This document shows, in pieces, positions 1 to 11,537 of a stretch of DNA of 64,000 nt. Within the stretch, counting starts at the first letter, position 1, and each line of letters begins with the position of its first letter. The stretch covers positions 82,713 to 146,712 of the forward strand of contig NW_019775788.1 in assembly GCF_001039355.2 (NCBI RefSeq). Reading direction: 5' to 3'. The notes below the pieces were generated by a model. The model did no database searches, was not told the origin of the DNA, and worked only from the letters and a program-made list of their open reading frames with translations. The DNA is from Lingula anatina. Lineage: Eukaryota; Brachiopoda; Lingulata; Lingulida; Lingulidae. The position numbers were made by a program, and so were the translations under genes.

Positions 1-622
1 ACGCTGATTTACGAGAAAAGAANTTAGGTTATGATTATCTGCAATTCAAAGAAATAAAATGATAAGGGTATATAGGCCTACTGTATATATATGGATTACA
101 CGAACATGGGGCTGCTTAATGATTCTTTTTAGATAGATGAATAATTAAGATGTTGAATGGATCATTTAAATTAATTGTTGTTTATGAAAAAAATCAACTT
201 AAAATTAATTTGATGCTACTACGGACGACTGATTGACTGTCTCTTTTTCCGCCTGTTTTCACAGAGTATTTCTACCGACAGCGTCTAAAAGTGATTCAGT
301 GGAATCTTAACACCCTATATATTCCTCTGCAGTATGTTAAACTTGAAAGAAATAAGCGTAAATCTATTAAATTCGATACGTTTCTTACCTACGTGTAATC
401 TCTACTTTATACGTAGTGCCGTATGACGTATGACTTGTCCTTGAGAAAAACTACGCACAAAGTGATGACGTCGCACGTTATACGTCGTACGGAAGGCCTT
501 GCCAAAACTCTCTAATATTCGTCCTAAACTCACGTGTCCTTTACATGTACTACATGCTGTATGCGCTTGTGTTTCTGTGCACATGTATAAATTCTCAGTC
601 AGGACATCCTTCATATTCACAG
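1..622. other. Upstream of gene 1, no gene recognised
   Basis: No exon of the ankyrin-TIR family was recognised here. In gene 2 the preceding exon lies about 300 bp before the TIR exon, so its absence across more than 600 bp means gene 1 either has a longer intron or has lost its 5' part. Short TACGT/ACGTA-rich stretches at about 380-500 have no assigned role. Confidence 0.5.
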
Positions 623-1429
623 TGTACCTTTGGACCAATACCGCCAGGACACGTTTATTGCGTACGCTGAAGAGGATGAACCTACCATAGGAGCAGTTGT
701 ACGGGAGCTAAAGAAACTCGAAATTCAGTGTTGGTTCGCCGAAGAAGACCTCATTCCTGGAAAATATGTGAATGATGAAACTGTTAAGGCGATCAGCACA
801 TCTAGGTTTTCTATCTTGTTCCTATCCAAAAGTTTTATCCAGAGTCGTGGGTGCAAATACGTGATGGAGAATATTATAGAGAATGCTAAAGAGAAAGAAC
901 ATGGTGTCATCCCTGTTGTTATGGACATCTCTCCTGAAGAATTCCCTGAGGGATTACGCAACTGGAAACCCCTCTTTTTCGATGATGAAGAGCTCATTCC
1001 AAGGATTGTGGCAGTTATAAAAGGTATTCGAGTTATTGAATGTTGATATATATATTTTTTTCTGCATAAAATACATAATACTGTAAACTTTACATATGAC
1101 GATATATTTGTTAACATTACATATTCTGTCGTATGTAATTTATCTCATTTGAGTGTAAATATAAAGCCTATGTTTTCTGGGGTTTTCGTGTAGATTAAAC
1201 ATAATATTTAAAAGTTAATACATAGAACACTAATTGCATGTTAGTCATTTTAGGGATGTGCATTTTATGGTTAATATTATTGATATTATTTCTTTCGGTT
1301 GATACTATTTCTTTCTTCAAAACAGGATCAAGAGACGTCCCTACTTATGACCAACTACGAGATGAGAACGAGGCTTTGCGAGATGAGGTCCGGCGATTAA
1401 CAGCTAAACTTCGTCTACAGAGCCAATAA
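623..1429 (+). CDS. Ankyrin-TIR gene 1, last two exons (TIR and coiled coil)
   Basis: Two exons are seen: 623-1023 (TIR) and 1326-1429 (C-terminal coil, stop TAA). The TIR exon starts in phase 2 after an AG acceptor at 621-622 and ends in phase 1 at a GT, exactly as in gene 2. Motifs are the box-1 segment DTFIAYAEED, a Toll-like BB loop EEDLIPGKY, and strands SILFLSKSF and GVIPVVMDI. The usual WCxxE motif reads GCKYV, so both the tryptophan and the glutamate are lost. The last exon reads LRDENEALRDEV, a short heptad coil, and ends RLQSQ. TIR domains act by self-association and, in some families, as NADases; this type-A TIR keeps the assembly loop but lacks the likely catalytic glutamate. Upstream exons are not in the window, so the gene may continue to the left or be a 5'-truncated remnant. 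Confidence 0.8.
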
Positions 1430-1457
1430 ATAGATGTCACTGTGCCTGACTGTGTAT

Positions 1458-1463
1458 AATAAA
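1458..1463 (+). terminator. Polyadenylation signal of gene 1
   Basis: AATAAA lies about 30 bp after the gene 1 stop codon, giving a very short 3' UTR. Confidence 0.5.
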
Positions 1464-1482
1464 TGTCATAACCCATTCCTGC

Positions 1483-1640
1483 GGGGGCTCTTTTTCTGGA
1501 AAAGTGGACCTTTTACCACGAAACCTTTGTGTACCTAGATAAAATTTTACCCAATGGGAATCTTTCCTTGGAAAAAAGGAGAGTAATTTACCGGTACATG
1601 TAGAAAAACCCCCAAAACCCTTGGCTAGGCGGGCATGCAT
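1483..1640. repeat. Degenerate MITE related to the 2195-2363 element
   Basis: It shares the blocks CTTTTTCTG, AAAGTGGACCTTTT and AAATTTTACCCA with the better preserved element at 2195-2363, in the same order. Its end TTGGCTAGGCGGGC is a decayed form of that element's terminal CTGGCTACGGGCC. Confidence 0.6.
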
Positions 1641-2194
1641 AAATGTTCTGGTATTTCATTCACAGGTCACTCATACAAACATCGTATATCAAAGTATCGG
1701 ACCCCAGAACAACATTGTGTCAGTGTACAGCATTGTGTGCTGTGTGATTAAGATTTTTTTTCAAATCATACCGTTGTTTTAATTTATTTACTGAGCATAC
1801 CCAGTGTAAGAGTGTGTGTTCTGTGACTGCGGCATGCCCGCAAGCTATCTATAGTATAACTGGCTGAAATAGTGGTTGGATAGAACCAAGATCGTGTGTG
1901 GTATATGTATCTAGGATGTGCCCACTATATTTCTATAGTTACACTGTACCGTTGCAACTGTTCAATACTGTCCAGGCTCACCCCAAAATTGGACTTGCTA
2001 TACCGGTGCATAGCCTGGACTACAAGATCTCACGCTTAATTGTTATGCGGTAAATTATTAAATATCAGATAAGGTTTTGCATGTGATACGTACTCATATA
2101 TCCTGAGTGTAAGGGTGTACTGACTGTGATGCTTTGTATTATGGTTCAATCTCTATGTTACGTCAGTGGATCTTTTGTATGCTCTATGTGACCC

Positions 2195-2363
2195 AGGCCC
2201 GTAGCCAGCAATTTCAAAAGGGAGGTTCTTTTTCTGAAAAAAAAAGTGGACCTTTTCCCATGAAAACTTCATGAAGCTACATCAAATTTTACCCAAAGTG
2301 GACCTTTTCCCACCTAAAGGGGCGGTTCTTTCGTACCCCCCGAAACCCCCTGGCTACGGGCCT
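2195..2363. mobile_element. Short MITE with AGGCCCGTAGCCAG termini
   Basis: Perfect 14-bp terminal inverted repeats (AGGCCCGTAGCCAG at 2195-2208, CTGGCTACGGGCCT at 2350-2363) bound a 169-bp element without coding capacity. The interior carries the block AAAGTGGACCTTTTCCCA twice. A poly-T tract follows. It is a non-autonomous DNA element. Confidence 0.75.
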
Positions 2364-2870
2364 ATTTTTTTTTTTTTTTTTTTTTGTAATGTGCTAATAA
2401 CTATAATATTCATAGTGTTTGGTTTGACAGATTTATCATGCTTATAAGCTTAATGCTACTTACTAAAATACAAGGCACACATTAGTTAATGTGCGGCATT
2501 TTTCGCATTGAGTTACATTTGTTTACATTTTACTTTTGCTTTTAATTGCTTGAATAAAAACAATTGAAATTTAAAAGAAGTGGTAGAAAAGAATACGCAA
2601 GTTTATTGCGATGAGAAAAAGGGAATGCAACGTTTATATACAGAACAATTCTAGAAAACTACCTACCTGTTCCAGTAAGACGGGGAAAAAAAACTTTTGA
2701 AAGAAGATACAATGATAATCATAAAGGTTGAATCATACTGGATCATCTCTTATTTAAACACGATTTCCTAAACAGTAGTACTTAATTATCTCCGTGACAG
2801 GTGTTCTGATTTTCTAACTTCTATCTTGAAAATATATTTTCTATCAGTAAAGCCTTGGTTTAGTGGTTTT
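2364..2870. other. Intergenic, nothing recognised
   Basis: AT-rich sequence without a convincing ORF, RNA gene or repeat family. Confidence 0.5.
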
Positions 2871-3344
2871 TAATTAGATCCCTAATAGGCATTGACAATA
2901 TTTGTAACCTCGGTTAAATATTAGTACAGACATGTCAGAAAAGGATTTTGATTTGCCGACAATTGGTCTCAACTTTCACACCAATATAAGTCGGTATTAG
3001 TAGTTTTTTTTTTCCATTAACTGTGGTAAAAAAATGAAGTGTATCAGACTAATACGTCCTTTACGAAAGTGGACTACTCTGTATTCGTCCTGAACATATA
3101 AGAAGATCAAAAGTTTGATCTAACAGTCTTAACTAACTCAAATCATGAAAATCATTAAAAAGATATTCATAATAACGGCGTAGACTTTGTTTGTACATAC
3201 AGTTTTGCGATTCATTCTCATTGGAAATATAGGTCTTCACTCGCTGAATGGAACTGAGTTTAATAGATTAATACGACTGCTCCTGGAGTCGAGTAGAATA
3301 CAGAAAAGCTAGTGTTTATAAGAGTACATGTGCGTTAGAAATAC

Positions 3345-3605
3345 GCTTTCAATTCATAACCCCTCAGCAAGGTCAAAGATAATGGGGAAGACCTAGTAAA
3401 GACACCCCATCCGGTAGTAACTGCCGAATTGTCGGAGAACATTGACATTACACATTTAGCTCGGGATTCAGGAAGAGAGACAAGATGTTCATTATCTAAC
3501 GCGTGGTCAAAGATACGCATCAAAACCCTACCGAGATTTGCCTATTTCAAAAGGCTGCCAGAGAAGGCAGTATTTTGTAAAAGAGCGCTGTGCATACATA
3601 TGTCG
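3345..3605 (+). pseudogene. Relic A of the secreted-peptide last exon
   Basis: It aligns with exon 4 of the intact gene at 42800-43067. Shared blocks include CCCCTCAGCAAGGTCAAA, AAGACACCCCAT, AAGAGAGACA and AAAAGGCTGCCAGAG. Small insertions and deletions break the frame throughout, and exons 1-3 are not found upstream. It is therefore a decayed family member, not a functional gene. Confidence 0.75.
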
Positions 3606-3641
3606 CAAGCATTGTAACATATTTTGTTGACTGACTGTTAA

Positions 3642-5748
3642 GGCCGGGTCACACTGCGCTTGTGACCTTTTTGCAACCTTTTTGCAACCACAAAATCTGG
3701 CGGTCGCTTGCGATCACTTTGCAAGCTAATTAAGAAGCTGTGGCCAATTTTCATCGGCAAGCAGTCGCAAACCGGGTGCAACAAGGTTGCAGTATGGTAT
3801 CTGCAACCTCTTATAGACCATCTTCAAGTTATAGGGTACTAGTCGCACACTGTTTGCCGAGCGACACACAACCTGTCTGCAACCACTTGGTGACCCAAAA
3901 CCGGTTGCAGGACTGTAGCAATCGCTTGTCAACTGGTAGCAGCAAGGTCGCACAGAATATATACGTTGCCAACTTGTGACAGTAGCTGCTTTCACATAAA
4001 TCCCCCTCTCACAAAAATGCTCTAGTATAACGACTGCTTTTCAAAAAGACGGGACTGCTATAATCATTGACTTTGTTTACCTAAAAAGTAAAACGAGTAA
4101 AAAAGTCGAAAATACTGGACGCTTACAAGACGCCCCTTGTAAGGCGATTACAAACATTTGATGAAAGAACATCGACTTGAAAATCAGGAAGTTTTCATTT
4201 CCTTCCTTAAAATAGAACCAACAATGTTTTGTGAACTTTTGAAAAGACTACACCCTCACCTAACGAAACCAGTGCTAATTATAAAAACATAAACTTGCAT
4301 ACGTTTTAATCCTTATTAATCTCATAATACTCTTTAATATTTTCTTGGTCAAATACTTGGTCTCTTTGAGGTCGCAAGGCCTGTGCAGTTACTGTCACAC
4401 TGAAGAAAAAACCTTTTTGCGACTTGCAACTGTCACCGGTTGCAAAAAGGTCGGCGACCGGTTGCAACAACTCGCAAAGTGGTTTCCAAATGAACGCTGG
4501 ATTAATATCCGGTTGCGCCGGTTTTCGGTGCAGCACCGATAACCTCCTGGCGACCAAAAAACCTACTTGTGGTATCCAACCGGTTGCCAACAGGTCGCCG
4601 ACTGCTTTGCAACTGATTTGCAACCGAATGTGTGGTTTTTCCTTTGTCTTTTTAACCCTAGGCGTTTGCCACTTTCAATACAATGTACTTAAATCGTGAC
4701 AAGTCATGCGCATCGTGTACTTTTTACACTCTCATTTTTGTAGTGAGGAATTAAGCACTGGGAAGATGTTAAATTGTTTGTGTTAAAACTATTTTTACTT
4801 AAGTCTATTGGACACATTGTACGATTTATTCATTTATTTGTGAATAATTTTGATTGTTGAAATTATGATATTAAATAGCAGTTATACCTTGCTGATTAAA
4901 TTGCTTTTATTTTCCGTTTTCTATGCATTCGTGTATTTGTTTCATTGTTTACTCTGATAATATGGCTTTGCAAATTTTGAATAACATACAGCGATATATA
5001 ATTGAGGTTTTCGGCATTTTACCTATGATTTTCGTAAAATGATAAAATAAATAAACGTCAAAAAACCATACATTGCTTTTATCATCACATTTTTTTGGTT
5101 TCGTAAGTGTGAAATACCTGGTATATGAAAGCCTTGGCAATTGGTATAAAATATTGCCAACAAATGCAATTTATGTTTTCTTTTTCTAAAATATTATAAT
5201 TTATGGCCTTGATATTTAGAAGGCTTACATAACAAATTATGAAAAAAAGTCTTTGCCCAAATAGACCACCATCCTACGCCTATTTTTTTACAGTCGCTTG
5301 CAACCTTCCTGCGACATATTTTCGAACGCCTGCGATCGGTAAAAAACCTGTTAGCGACCAAGATACTAAAGACCGTCAATCGACCATGCAGTTACAACTG
5401 CAACCTTCCAGCGACCTGCTGCCGACTACTTGCGACTGGTAAAAAACTTGTAAGCGACCAGTCGACTAAATACGGTCAATCGACCATGCAGTTGCAAATG
5501 GTATGCTGCTGGTTATAGCAACCTACTGACAACCAAAAAGAGACCGATAGGCAACCTTTAGGATACCAATAATTTTCATCTTTAGTCGCACTGGTTGTCG
5601 GTGCACAAAAAATGGCCTTCATGTGTCAACGATCGCAGGCGACCTGTTAGCAACCTTATGCGACCACTTTAAAACCTATGGCAACCTCCTTGCGACTGAG
5701 GTTGCAAAGAGGTTGCCAAAAGGTAACAAGCGCAGTGTGACCCAGGCT
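3642..5748. mobile_element. Non-autonomous DNA transposon with TTAA target duplication
   Basis: The 2107-bp element is flanked by TTAA at 3638-3641 and 5749-5752. Its termini are inverted (GGCCGGGTCACACTGCGCTT against AGCCTGGGTCACACTGCGCT). The homologous site in copy B, at 8124-8127, carries a single TTAA, which is direct empty-site proof of insertion. Both ends and a middle block (about 3642-3975, 4375-4630, 5280-5740) are packed with short motifs such as GGTTGCAA, TTGCGAC and GGTCGC in both orientations, probable subterminal transposase-binding repeats or foldback structure. No transposase is encoded. TTAA specificity is known for piggyBac and Kolobok elements; which superfamily this belongs to is undetermined. 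Confidence 0.9.
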
Positions 5749-6153
5749 TTAAGTGTACTACGTTGGCACATTCACGTCAGCATCAATAGTATTTCACTCG
5801 CTTCTCAAGGCAAATATACGCTAGCAGAGTAGGTCGATTCTGTTGTTTTACATAGAATAAAGATATACACGTACGGAAAGGTGTTTTTCCTTTAAAACCG
5901 CTTGGATGGCTTGTTACACTGGTACGAGTAAAGAAACAGAAAAGAAGTTCAGTTGACGTTTAAATGTGCCCTCACTCCGTCATTGTAGCCTATCCCTATA
6001 TCAAGATCTTTAATTTGGCTTAAGTTCAGATTATTGACATGCGCAAAAGAAATTACACACGAATAAAAGAAAACAGTCCCTTTTCTCCCTCGGATACATG
6101 ATCCATTCGTAAATAAACGTACATAATGACTTTGTACGTCAATAGCAGTAAAA

Positions 6154-6240
6154 GGGAATTCCCTAATAAAACCTTTCGTCACCTCTATTGATAATACCTG
6201 CAGCTGAGTCGCCATTGTACAGGTCGTTTAAGGCTGGTAA
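6154..6240 (+). promoter_or_regulatory. kB leader cassette A
   Basis: GGGAATTCCC at 6154-6163 is a palindromic Rel/NF-kB-type site. It is followed by ACCTCTATTGATAATACC (possible TATA region), a short leader containing GTCGCCATTGTACAGGTCG, and a splice donor with GT at 6237-6238 (CTG/GTAAGTTAAC). The layout matches the other cassettes, so this reads as a promoter plus non-coding first exon. It lies in decayed duplicated sequence and may no longer drive a gene. Confidence 0.6.
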
Positions 6241-7022
6241 GTTAACGTGATATTTAATCAAATTTTGAGGTGTGATGTCAACCACATCAGTGTCAACGGG
6301 TGACATGCATCTAATCTTAACTGAGATGTAGTAGGAATGGGTACTTAGGGTAAAAAATTCCGCACGACAACATGAAATTTCCAGTTTAGGCGTAAATATC
6401 GAGCAGGGAAAGTTTACTTGTACATTGGTTTCGGTTCGCACGGAAATGTGTTTTTACGTGAAAAATTCGTAATTGTCCAGTTTTAAAGAATTTCAATCAT
6501 TATTTTAATTGATAGGATTTATTCATGTCGATCCTTCCCCCGTTACACACAAAAAATGAAGCTGGAAAATAATTTAGAAAAAAAAATAATAAAATCAATG
6601 GTGGAGGTAGGGGAGGACGCAACGGGTAGGAACCACCTTTTCCACATTCTCCCCCCCCCTCCCCCCCCCCCCCGAAAACGCTTAAAAAGTAACAAAAAAG
6701 GCAAGTTGTCTATAGATGCACTCTCTTAAGACAAACCCCGCTAGTGCTTAGGTAACTACAGGGTCACAAACGCATGGATAGTTCAAATTGGGGAAAAATT
6801 CAACCTACACGGTTAACAAAGTGGTAAGGAAAATAATGCTTCTGTGTATTTTTGATTCTATGACTTGTTTCTCATACAGTTCCACTCATAAATCCGCCCA
6901 TAAACACGTGTTTTTGTTAAGGTGCTAGTGTTGTATATGTCTAGGTATTTTTTTTTTTCATCATTGTGTGTGCCAGTTCTGTCGATGTTGCCTTCTCCGT
7001 CCGACACATCTTACAACTGCTA

Positions 7023-7297
7023 AAAAAAGTAGCTTATTTTTAGGTAGGACCACATAAGATTTATTCAAAGCAAGAGCACACATGTTACCCTGTGGTAAGT
7101 GAAACAATAAATTGGCTATTTTCAACATCATGATGTATTCTTTGTATATTTTTGCTGCTTACTGAATATATTGTTTTTTTTTTTGTTACACTTGATCGTA
7201 GGCCTATTGCACATTTTATCTTTTTTTATATATTTCAACTTATGATCATTATCCATCTTATTTCAGACTAATGGAGCTCAGACATAGCCTACGTTGC
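7023..7297 (+). pseudogene. Orphan 5' fragment of an ankyrin-TIR gene
   Basis: It matches 10806-11050, the sequence leading into gene 2's first coding exon. It includes the acceptor TCTTATTTCAG and the first exon bases ACTAATGGAG, then passes abruptly into copy B of the duplicated block. The coding part of the exon is missing. Confidence 0.65.
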
Positions 7298-7825
7298 TTA
7301 ATGACACCCCTAATAAGCATTGAAAATTTAACAATCATCGGTTAAAAATATTTGAATAATGTTAAAGCAAAACGTTTTCAACCAGTTACATTTTATACAT
7401 GTCTAGTATAGCCATGTAAGACAAATACTTTTATTGCCCGACCCCTGGCCTCAGCTATCACACCCATGTATAAGTCAGTATTAGTAGTTTTTTTTTTCAT
7501 TTACTGGGGTAAAAATTATGTGCATTAGACCAATTATTAAGGTAGACTTCTCTAGATTCGTCCTGAACATTTAAGACCAAAGTTTTGATGTAACAGTCTG
7601 AACCATCTCAAGTCATTAAAGTCATTTAAAATCGATATTCATACGATCGACGTAGACATTGTTCATACATACAGTCTTACGGCTTATTCTCAATAAAACT
7701 ATCGGTCTTCGTATATCGATCTAACTCCGTGGGGGTTCTTGCTGAATGGAATCAGTTTAACAGATTAACACGTCTGCTCCTGGAGTACAGAGAATATTCA
7801 ATTTATAGTGTTTCTACGAGTACGT

Positions 7826-8085
7826 TGGGAATACGCTTTCAGTTCATAACCCCTCAGCAAGATCAAAGATAACGTGGAAATCTTAGAGAGGGTACCCCAT
7901 TGGAAAGTCACTACCGAATTCTCGGAATACTTTTGGCGACGTTATAGCCCGGGGTTCAGAAGAGAGACACGATGTTCATAATCTATCGCTTGGTCAAAGA
8001 TACGCATCAAAACCTTACTGAGATTTGCCTATTTGAGAAGGCTACCAGAGAGAGTATTTTGCAGAAGAGCACTGTGCATTTTAAA
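7826..8085 (+). pseudogene. Relic B of the secreted-peptide last exon
   Basis: It aligns with the intact exon 4 at 42800-43067 and with relic A. GAAAGTCACTACCGAATTCT and CTTTTGGCGACGTTATAGCC match the intact stretches coding KVTVEF and FGRRNSV. Frameshifts and stops disrupt every frame. No exons 1-3 and no TATA promoter are visible nearby. Confidence 0.75.
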
Positions 8086-8537
8086 ATGTCTTAAGCATTG
8101 TAAGGTATTTTGTTTACTGACCATTAAGTGTACTACGTTGGCACATTCACGTCAGTGTGGAGCAAGCTAGAATAAATGGTGTTTCACTCGCCTCTCAAGG
8201 CAAATATATGCTAGCAGACTAGGTCGATTCTGTTGTTTTACATAGAATAAAGATATACACGTACGGAGAGCTGTTTTTCTTTTATAACGCTTGGATGGCT
8301 TGTTACACCGGTACGAGTATAGAAACAGAAAAGAAGTTCATTTGACGTTTAAATGTGCCCTCACTCCGCCATTGTATCCCTATATCAAGATGTTTAATTT
8401 GGCTTTAGTTCAGATTATTGACATGCGCATAAGAAATTGCAAACGCATAAAATAAAACAGCTCCTTTTCTCCCTCGGATACATGATCCATTCGTAAATAA
8501 ACGTACATAATGACTTTGTACGTCAATAGCAGTAAAA

Positions 8538-8630
8538 GGGAATTCCCTAATAAAACCTTTCGTCACCTCTATTAATAATACCTGCAGCTGAGTCGCCATT
8601 GTACAGGTCGTTTCCAGCTGGAAAGTTAAC
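8538..8630 (+). promoter_or_regulatory. kB leader cassette B with lost splice donor
   Basis: GGGAATTCCC at 8538-8547 is retained, but the expected donor CAGCTG/GTAAGTTAAC reads CAGCTG/GAAAGTTAAC at 8615-8630. GT has become GA, so this leader cannot be spliced in the usual way. Confidence 0.6.
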
Positions 8631-9798
8631 GTGATATTTTATCAAATTTTGAGGTGTGATGTCAACCACATCAGTGTCAACGGGTGACATACAACTAGTC
8701 GTAACTGAGATGTCGTAGGAATGGGTATTTAGGGTAAAACAAATTCCGCACGACAACACGAAATTTCCAGTTTACGCGTAAATATCGAGCAGGGAAATTT
8801 TACCTGTACATTGGTTTCGGTTCGCACGGAAATGTGTTGTTACGTAAAAATTTCGTAATTGTCCAGTTTTAAAGAATTTCAATGATTATTTTAATTGATA
8901 GGATTAATTCATGTCGATCCTTCCCTAGTTACACACAAAAAATGAAGCTGGAAAATAATTTAGAAAAAAAAATTAATAAAATCAATGGTGGAGGTAGGGG
9001 AGGACGCAACGGGTAGGAACCACTTTTTCCACCCCCCCCCCCCCGAAAACGCTTAAAAAGGAACAAAATAGGCAAGTAGATGCACTCTCTTTAGACAAAC
9101 CCCGCTAGTGCTTAGGTTACTACAGGGTCACAAACGCATGGAAAGTTCACATTGGGGAAAAATTCAACCTACAAGGTTAACAAAGTGGTAAGGAATATAA
9201 TGCTTCTGTGTATTTTTGTTTCTATGACTTGTTTCTCATACAGTTCCACTCGTAAATCCGCCCATAAACATGTGTTTTTTGTTAAGGTGCTAGTGTTGTA
9301 GATGTCTATGTATTTTTTTTCATCATTGTGTGTGTACCAGTTCTGTCGATGTTGCCTTCTCCGTCCGACACATCTTACAGCTGCTAAGCGGAGTGTTTGA
9401 TTGATTTTGGATTTGTCTTGTATCTTTTTATTTCAATAGGTCATGTTCCTTTTAGAATCAGCTTGTTCGGGATATTGGTCAAACTGCATTTTATTTCATT
9501 TGTCAAAGTTGAGATATTGGTTCATTCAAATATCGGATATTAAGCAAATATCGGATATTAAGCAAAGTCATTGTTGTTACTTTAAAGCTTTTTTGTTGTT
9601 TTCAAAGCTTATTTCATGCACAAAGTCAATACAGGACGCTTAATACACAATGGAAAAGGCAGTTTCCACACTCCCATTCACACCTTGAGTAAAAATAAAA
9701 CTTGGAAATAATTAGAATTAATGCATGTACATTTTTACTTGTATACTATATTTACTATTCTTTAGAATTCCAGACAAAGACATTAACGGTAATAAAAA

Positions 9799-9862
9799 GG
9801 GGAATTTTCTTAAAAACTCCCTCGCCACCTTAAATAATATCGTATAACCCTTTACAGGTATG
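9799..9862 (+). promoter_or_regulatory. kB-like leader cassette upstream of gene 2
   Basis: GGGGAATTTTC at 9799-9809 is a weaker kB-like site, followed 59 bp on by a donor ACAG/GTATGT (GT 9858-9859). The context (AATAAAAAGGGG, CCCTCGCCACCT) is shared with the other cassettes. Confidence 0.5.
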
Positions 9863-9924
9863 TTCTTGATTTATTGACCGTAGGGTATTGCAATTTTTGT
9901 GACAAAACACCAACAGCGACTAAT

Positions 9925-10012
9925 GGGAAATTCCTTTTCTATAAAAAAATCCCCCTCGTCATATATTATTACAGAACGTCGTCATTTTTACGGGCTGTTT
10001 CCGACTGGTAAG
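9925..10012 (+). promoter_or_regulatory. kB leader cassette upstream of gene 2
   Basis: GGGAAATTCC at 9925-9934 is a canonical kB motif. It is followed by CCCCCTCGTC, the conserved leader CGGGCTGTTTCCGACTG and a donor with GT at 10008-10009. This is the best candidate promoter and first non-coding exon for gene 2. Confidence 0.65.
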
Positions 10013-10527
10013 TTGACCTTACATTTTATTAATTTTCTAGGTGATTTATCTACCAAATAGATATGAACGAGTGACATGTAACATTGTCACTGGGGTGTGC
10101 AGTTGTAGTGAAAATGTTGGTACAACATCTTTCTTCCGTCGTGAAAAATGATGAAAGAGTTGATCTGTAAGGATCTCCCTGGGTAATTTTGACGTAACTT
10201 TCTCTTTAGACCTGAATGTGTTTTACTGGAAGATTTCAAAAATGTCTAAATCTAAAGGATCATTTGAAAAAAAAAAGCATTTATTAATTAGACTTATATG
10301 TATAGTGACATATAGAGAAAGTTAAGGAAGAATATTTAGAAAATTTGGGGAGAATCGCGCGAGGAGGGGAGAGCACAGTGAAATGTGACAATAAAAATAT
10401 CACTTATTTGTATGCTATATTACGTTGCCGTCTTGATATCAAATATTTATGCTACTAAAACCCGCCTCTGTTCTCGTGCATATATAACTAGTATTTTAAC
10501 TAAATTAGAATTTTTGACTATTTCCTA

Positions 10528-10555
10528 TAATGCAGGGTCTTTACAACTGGTAAGT
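10528..10555 (+). promoter_or_regulatory. Additional leader donor before gene 2
   Basis: ATGCAGGGTCTTTACAACTG/GTAAGT resembles a leader exon end also present before gene 3 (GGGTCTTTACATATTTG/GTAAGT at about 30690-30710). No kB motif is seen immediately upstream. It may be an alternative or internal leader exon. Confidence 0.4.
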
Positions 10556-11102
10556 ACGATGTTGTTCTCATGTTCTCAGATCTAAAGAGATATCGATGTG
10601 AACAGGACGCGTGCAGCTAGCAGTGATTGGGACACTGGTGTTATATTAACACGGGTTTTAAAAAATCTTTGGCATTACATAAAAAAATATTTGTCCGTGG
10701 GTAAAACAAAGCAAAAACAAGCAACTTTTCAATCCACGTACGTGGCCTTCATGAACAGTGCACCCCCCATCTTGAGCGAAACCAAGCTAGCTGGGACCTG
10801 TTTATAATGGAGTAGCTGATATTTAGGTAGGGCTACATAAGATTTATTTAAAGCAAGAGCACACATGTTACCCTGTGGCAAGTGAAACAACAAATTGGCT
10901 ATTTCCGACATTATGATGTATTCTTTGTATATTTTGCTGCTTACTGAATGTATTGTTTTTTGGTTACACTAGATCGTTTTGCACATTTCATCTTTTTTAT
11001 ATATTTCAAATTATGATCATTATCCATCTTATTTCAGACTAATGGAGTCCATACGTACGTTGCACACTTCGTTGGAATATCTACAGTATAGGCACCACCA
11101 GT

Positions 11103-11466
11103 ATGGGTGACATAGAGATTCACTGCGCTGCAGGAGATGGAAAAATAGAGAGATTACAGCGTCTGCTGACTGACAGGCAGCGCGACATCAATCACCAGGA
11201 CGGGGTAACAACTTCAATTTCTCTTACTTTAGTTACGCCATTATCGATATGTCTGTTTATTTGTAACGCTACACGTTAGAAATATCGATTTATTTAATAC
11301 AGACGATCGATGCCATTGGCTGAATCATCCACTGATTCGTTCCTCTTTTCCCTACCTTACGACAACACGAGGTTTTCTATGTGATAGGCACCAGTTGATA
11401 TGATCTATATCCACATGCATATATCAATGCACAGGATATAAGAAGTTAAAAAAGAATTCTATTCCT

Positions 11467-11500
<34 letters not shown>

Positions 11501-11501
11501 A

Positions 11502-11537
<36 letters not shown>

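Larger units (their letters stand above)
2880..9387 (+). repeat. Two direct copies of a roughly 2-kb block (A and B)
   Basis: Copy A (2880-3641 plus 5753-7022) and copy B (about 7298-9387) match over their whole length. Each holds a relic last exon of the secreted-peptide gene followed by a kB leader cassette. Copy A is split by the TTAA element at 3642-5748. Between the copies, 7023-7297 holds a relic of the ankyrin gene's first coding exon. The arrangement looks like the remains of a peptide-gene/ankyrin-gene unit collapsed by unequal exchange. Confidence 0.85.

Noticed and set aside
1238-1429. A possible membrane protein formed by a hydrophobic segment read straight into the gene 1 coil exon (similar at 36833-37075)
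   Set aside because: The hydrophobic part is the translated polypyrimidine tract of the intron. The AG acceptor and phase match the other genes, and gene 2 has no equivalent open frame.
3726-5832. Several ORFs of 60-105 codons inside the TTAA element as a transposase
   Set aside because: They read through the repeated GTTGCAA/CGACC motifs on both strands and show no transposase motif.
5949-8759. Similar - strand ORFs of 64-92 codons in both block copies (for example starting MATQLQVL)
   Set aside because: They run antisense through the kB leader cassettes and are alike only because the block is duplicated. No splice sites, promoter or domain supports them.
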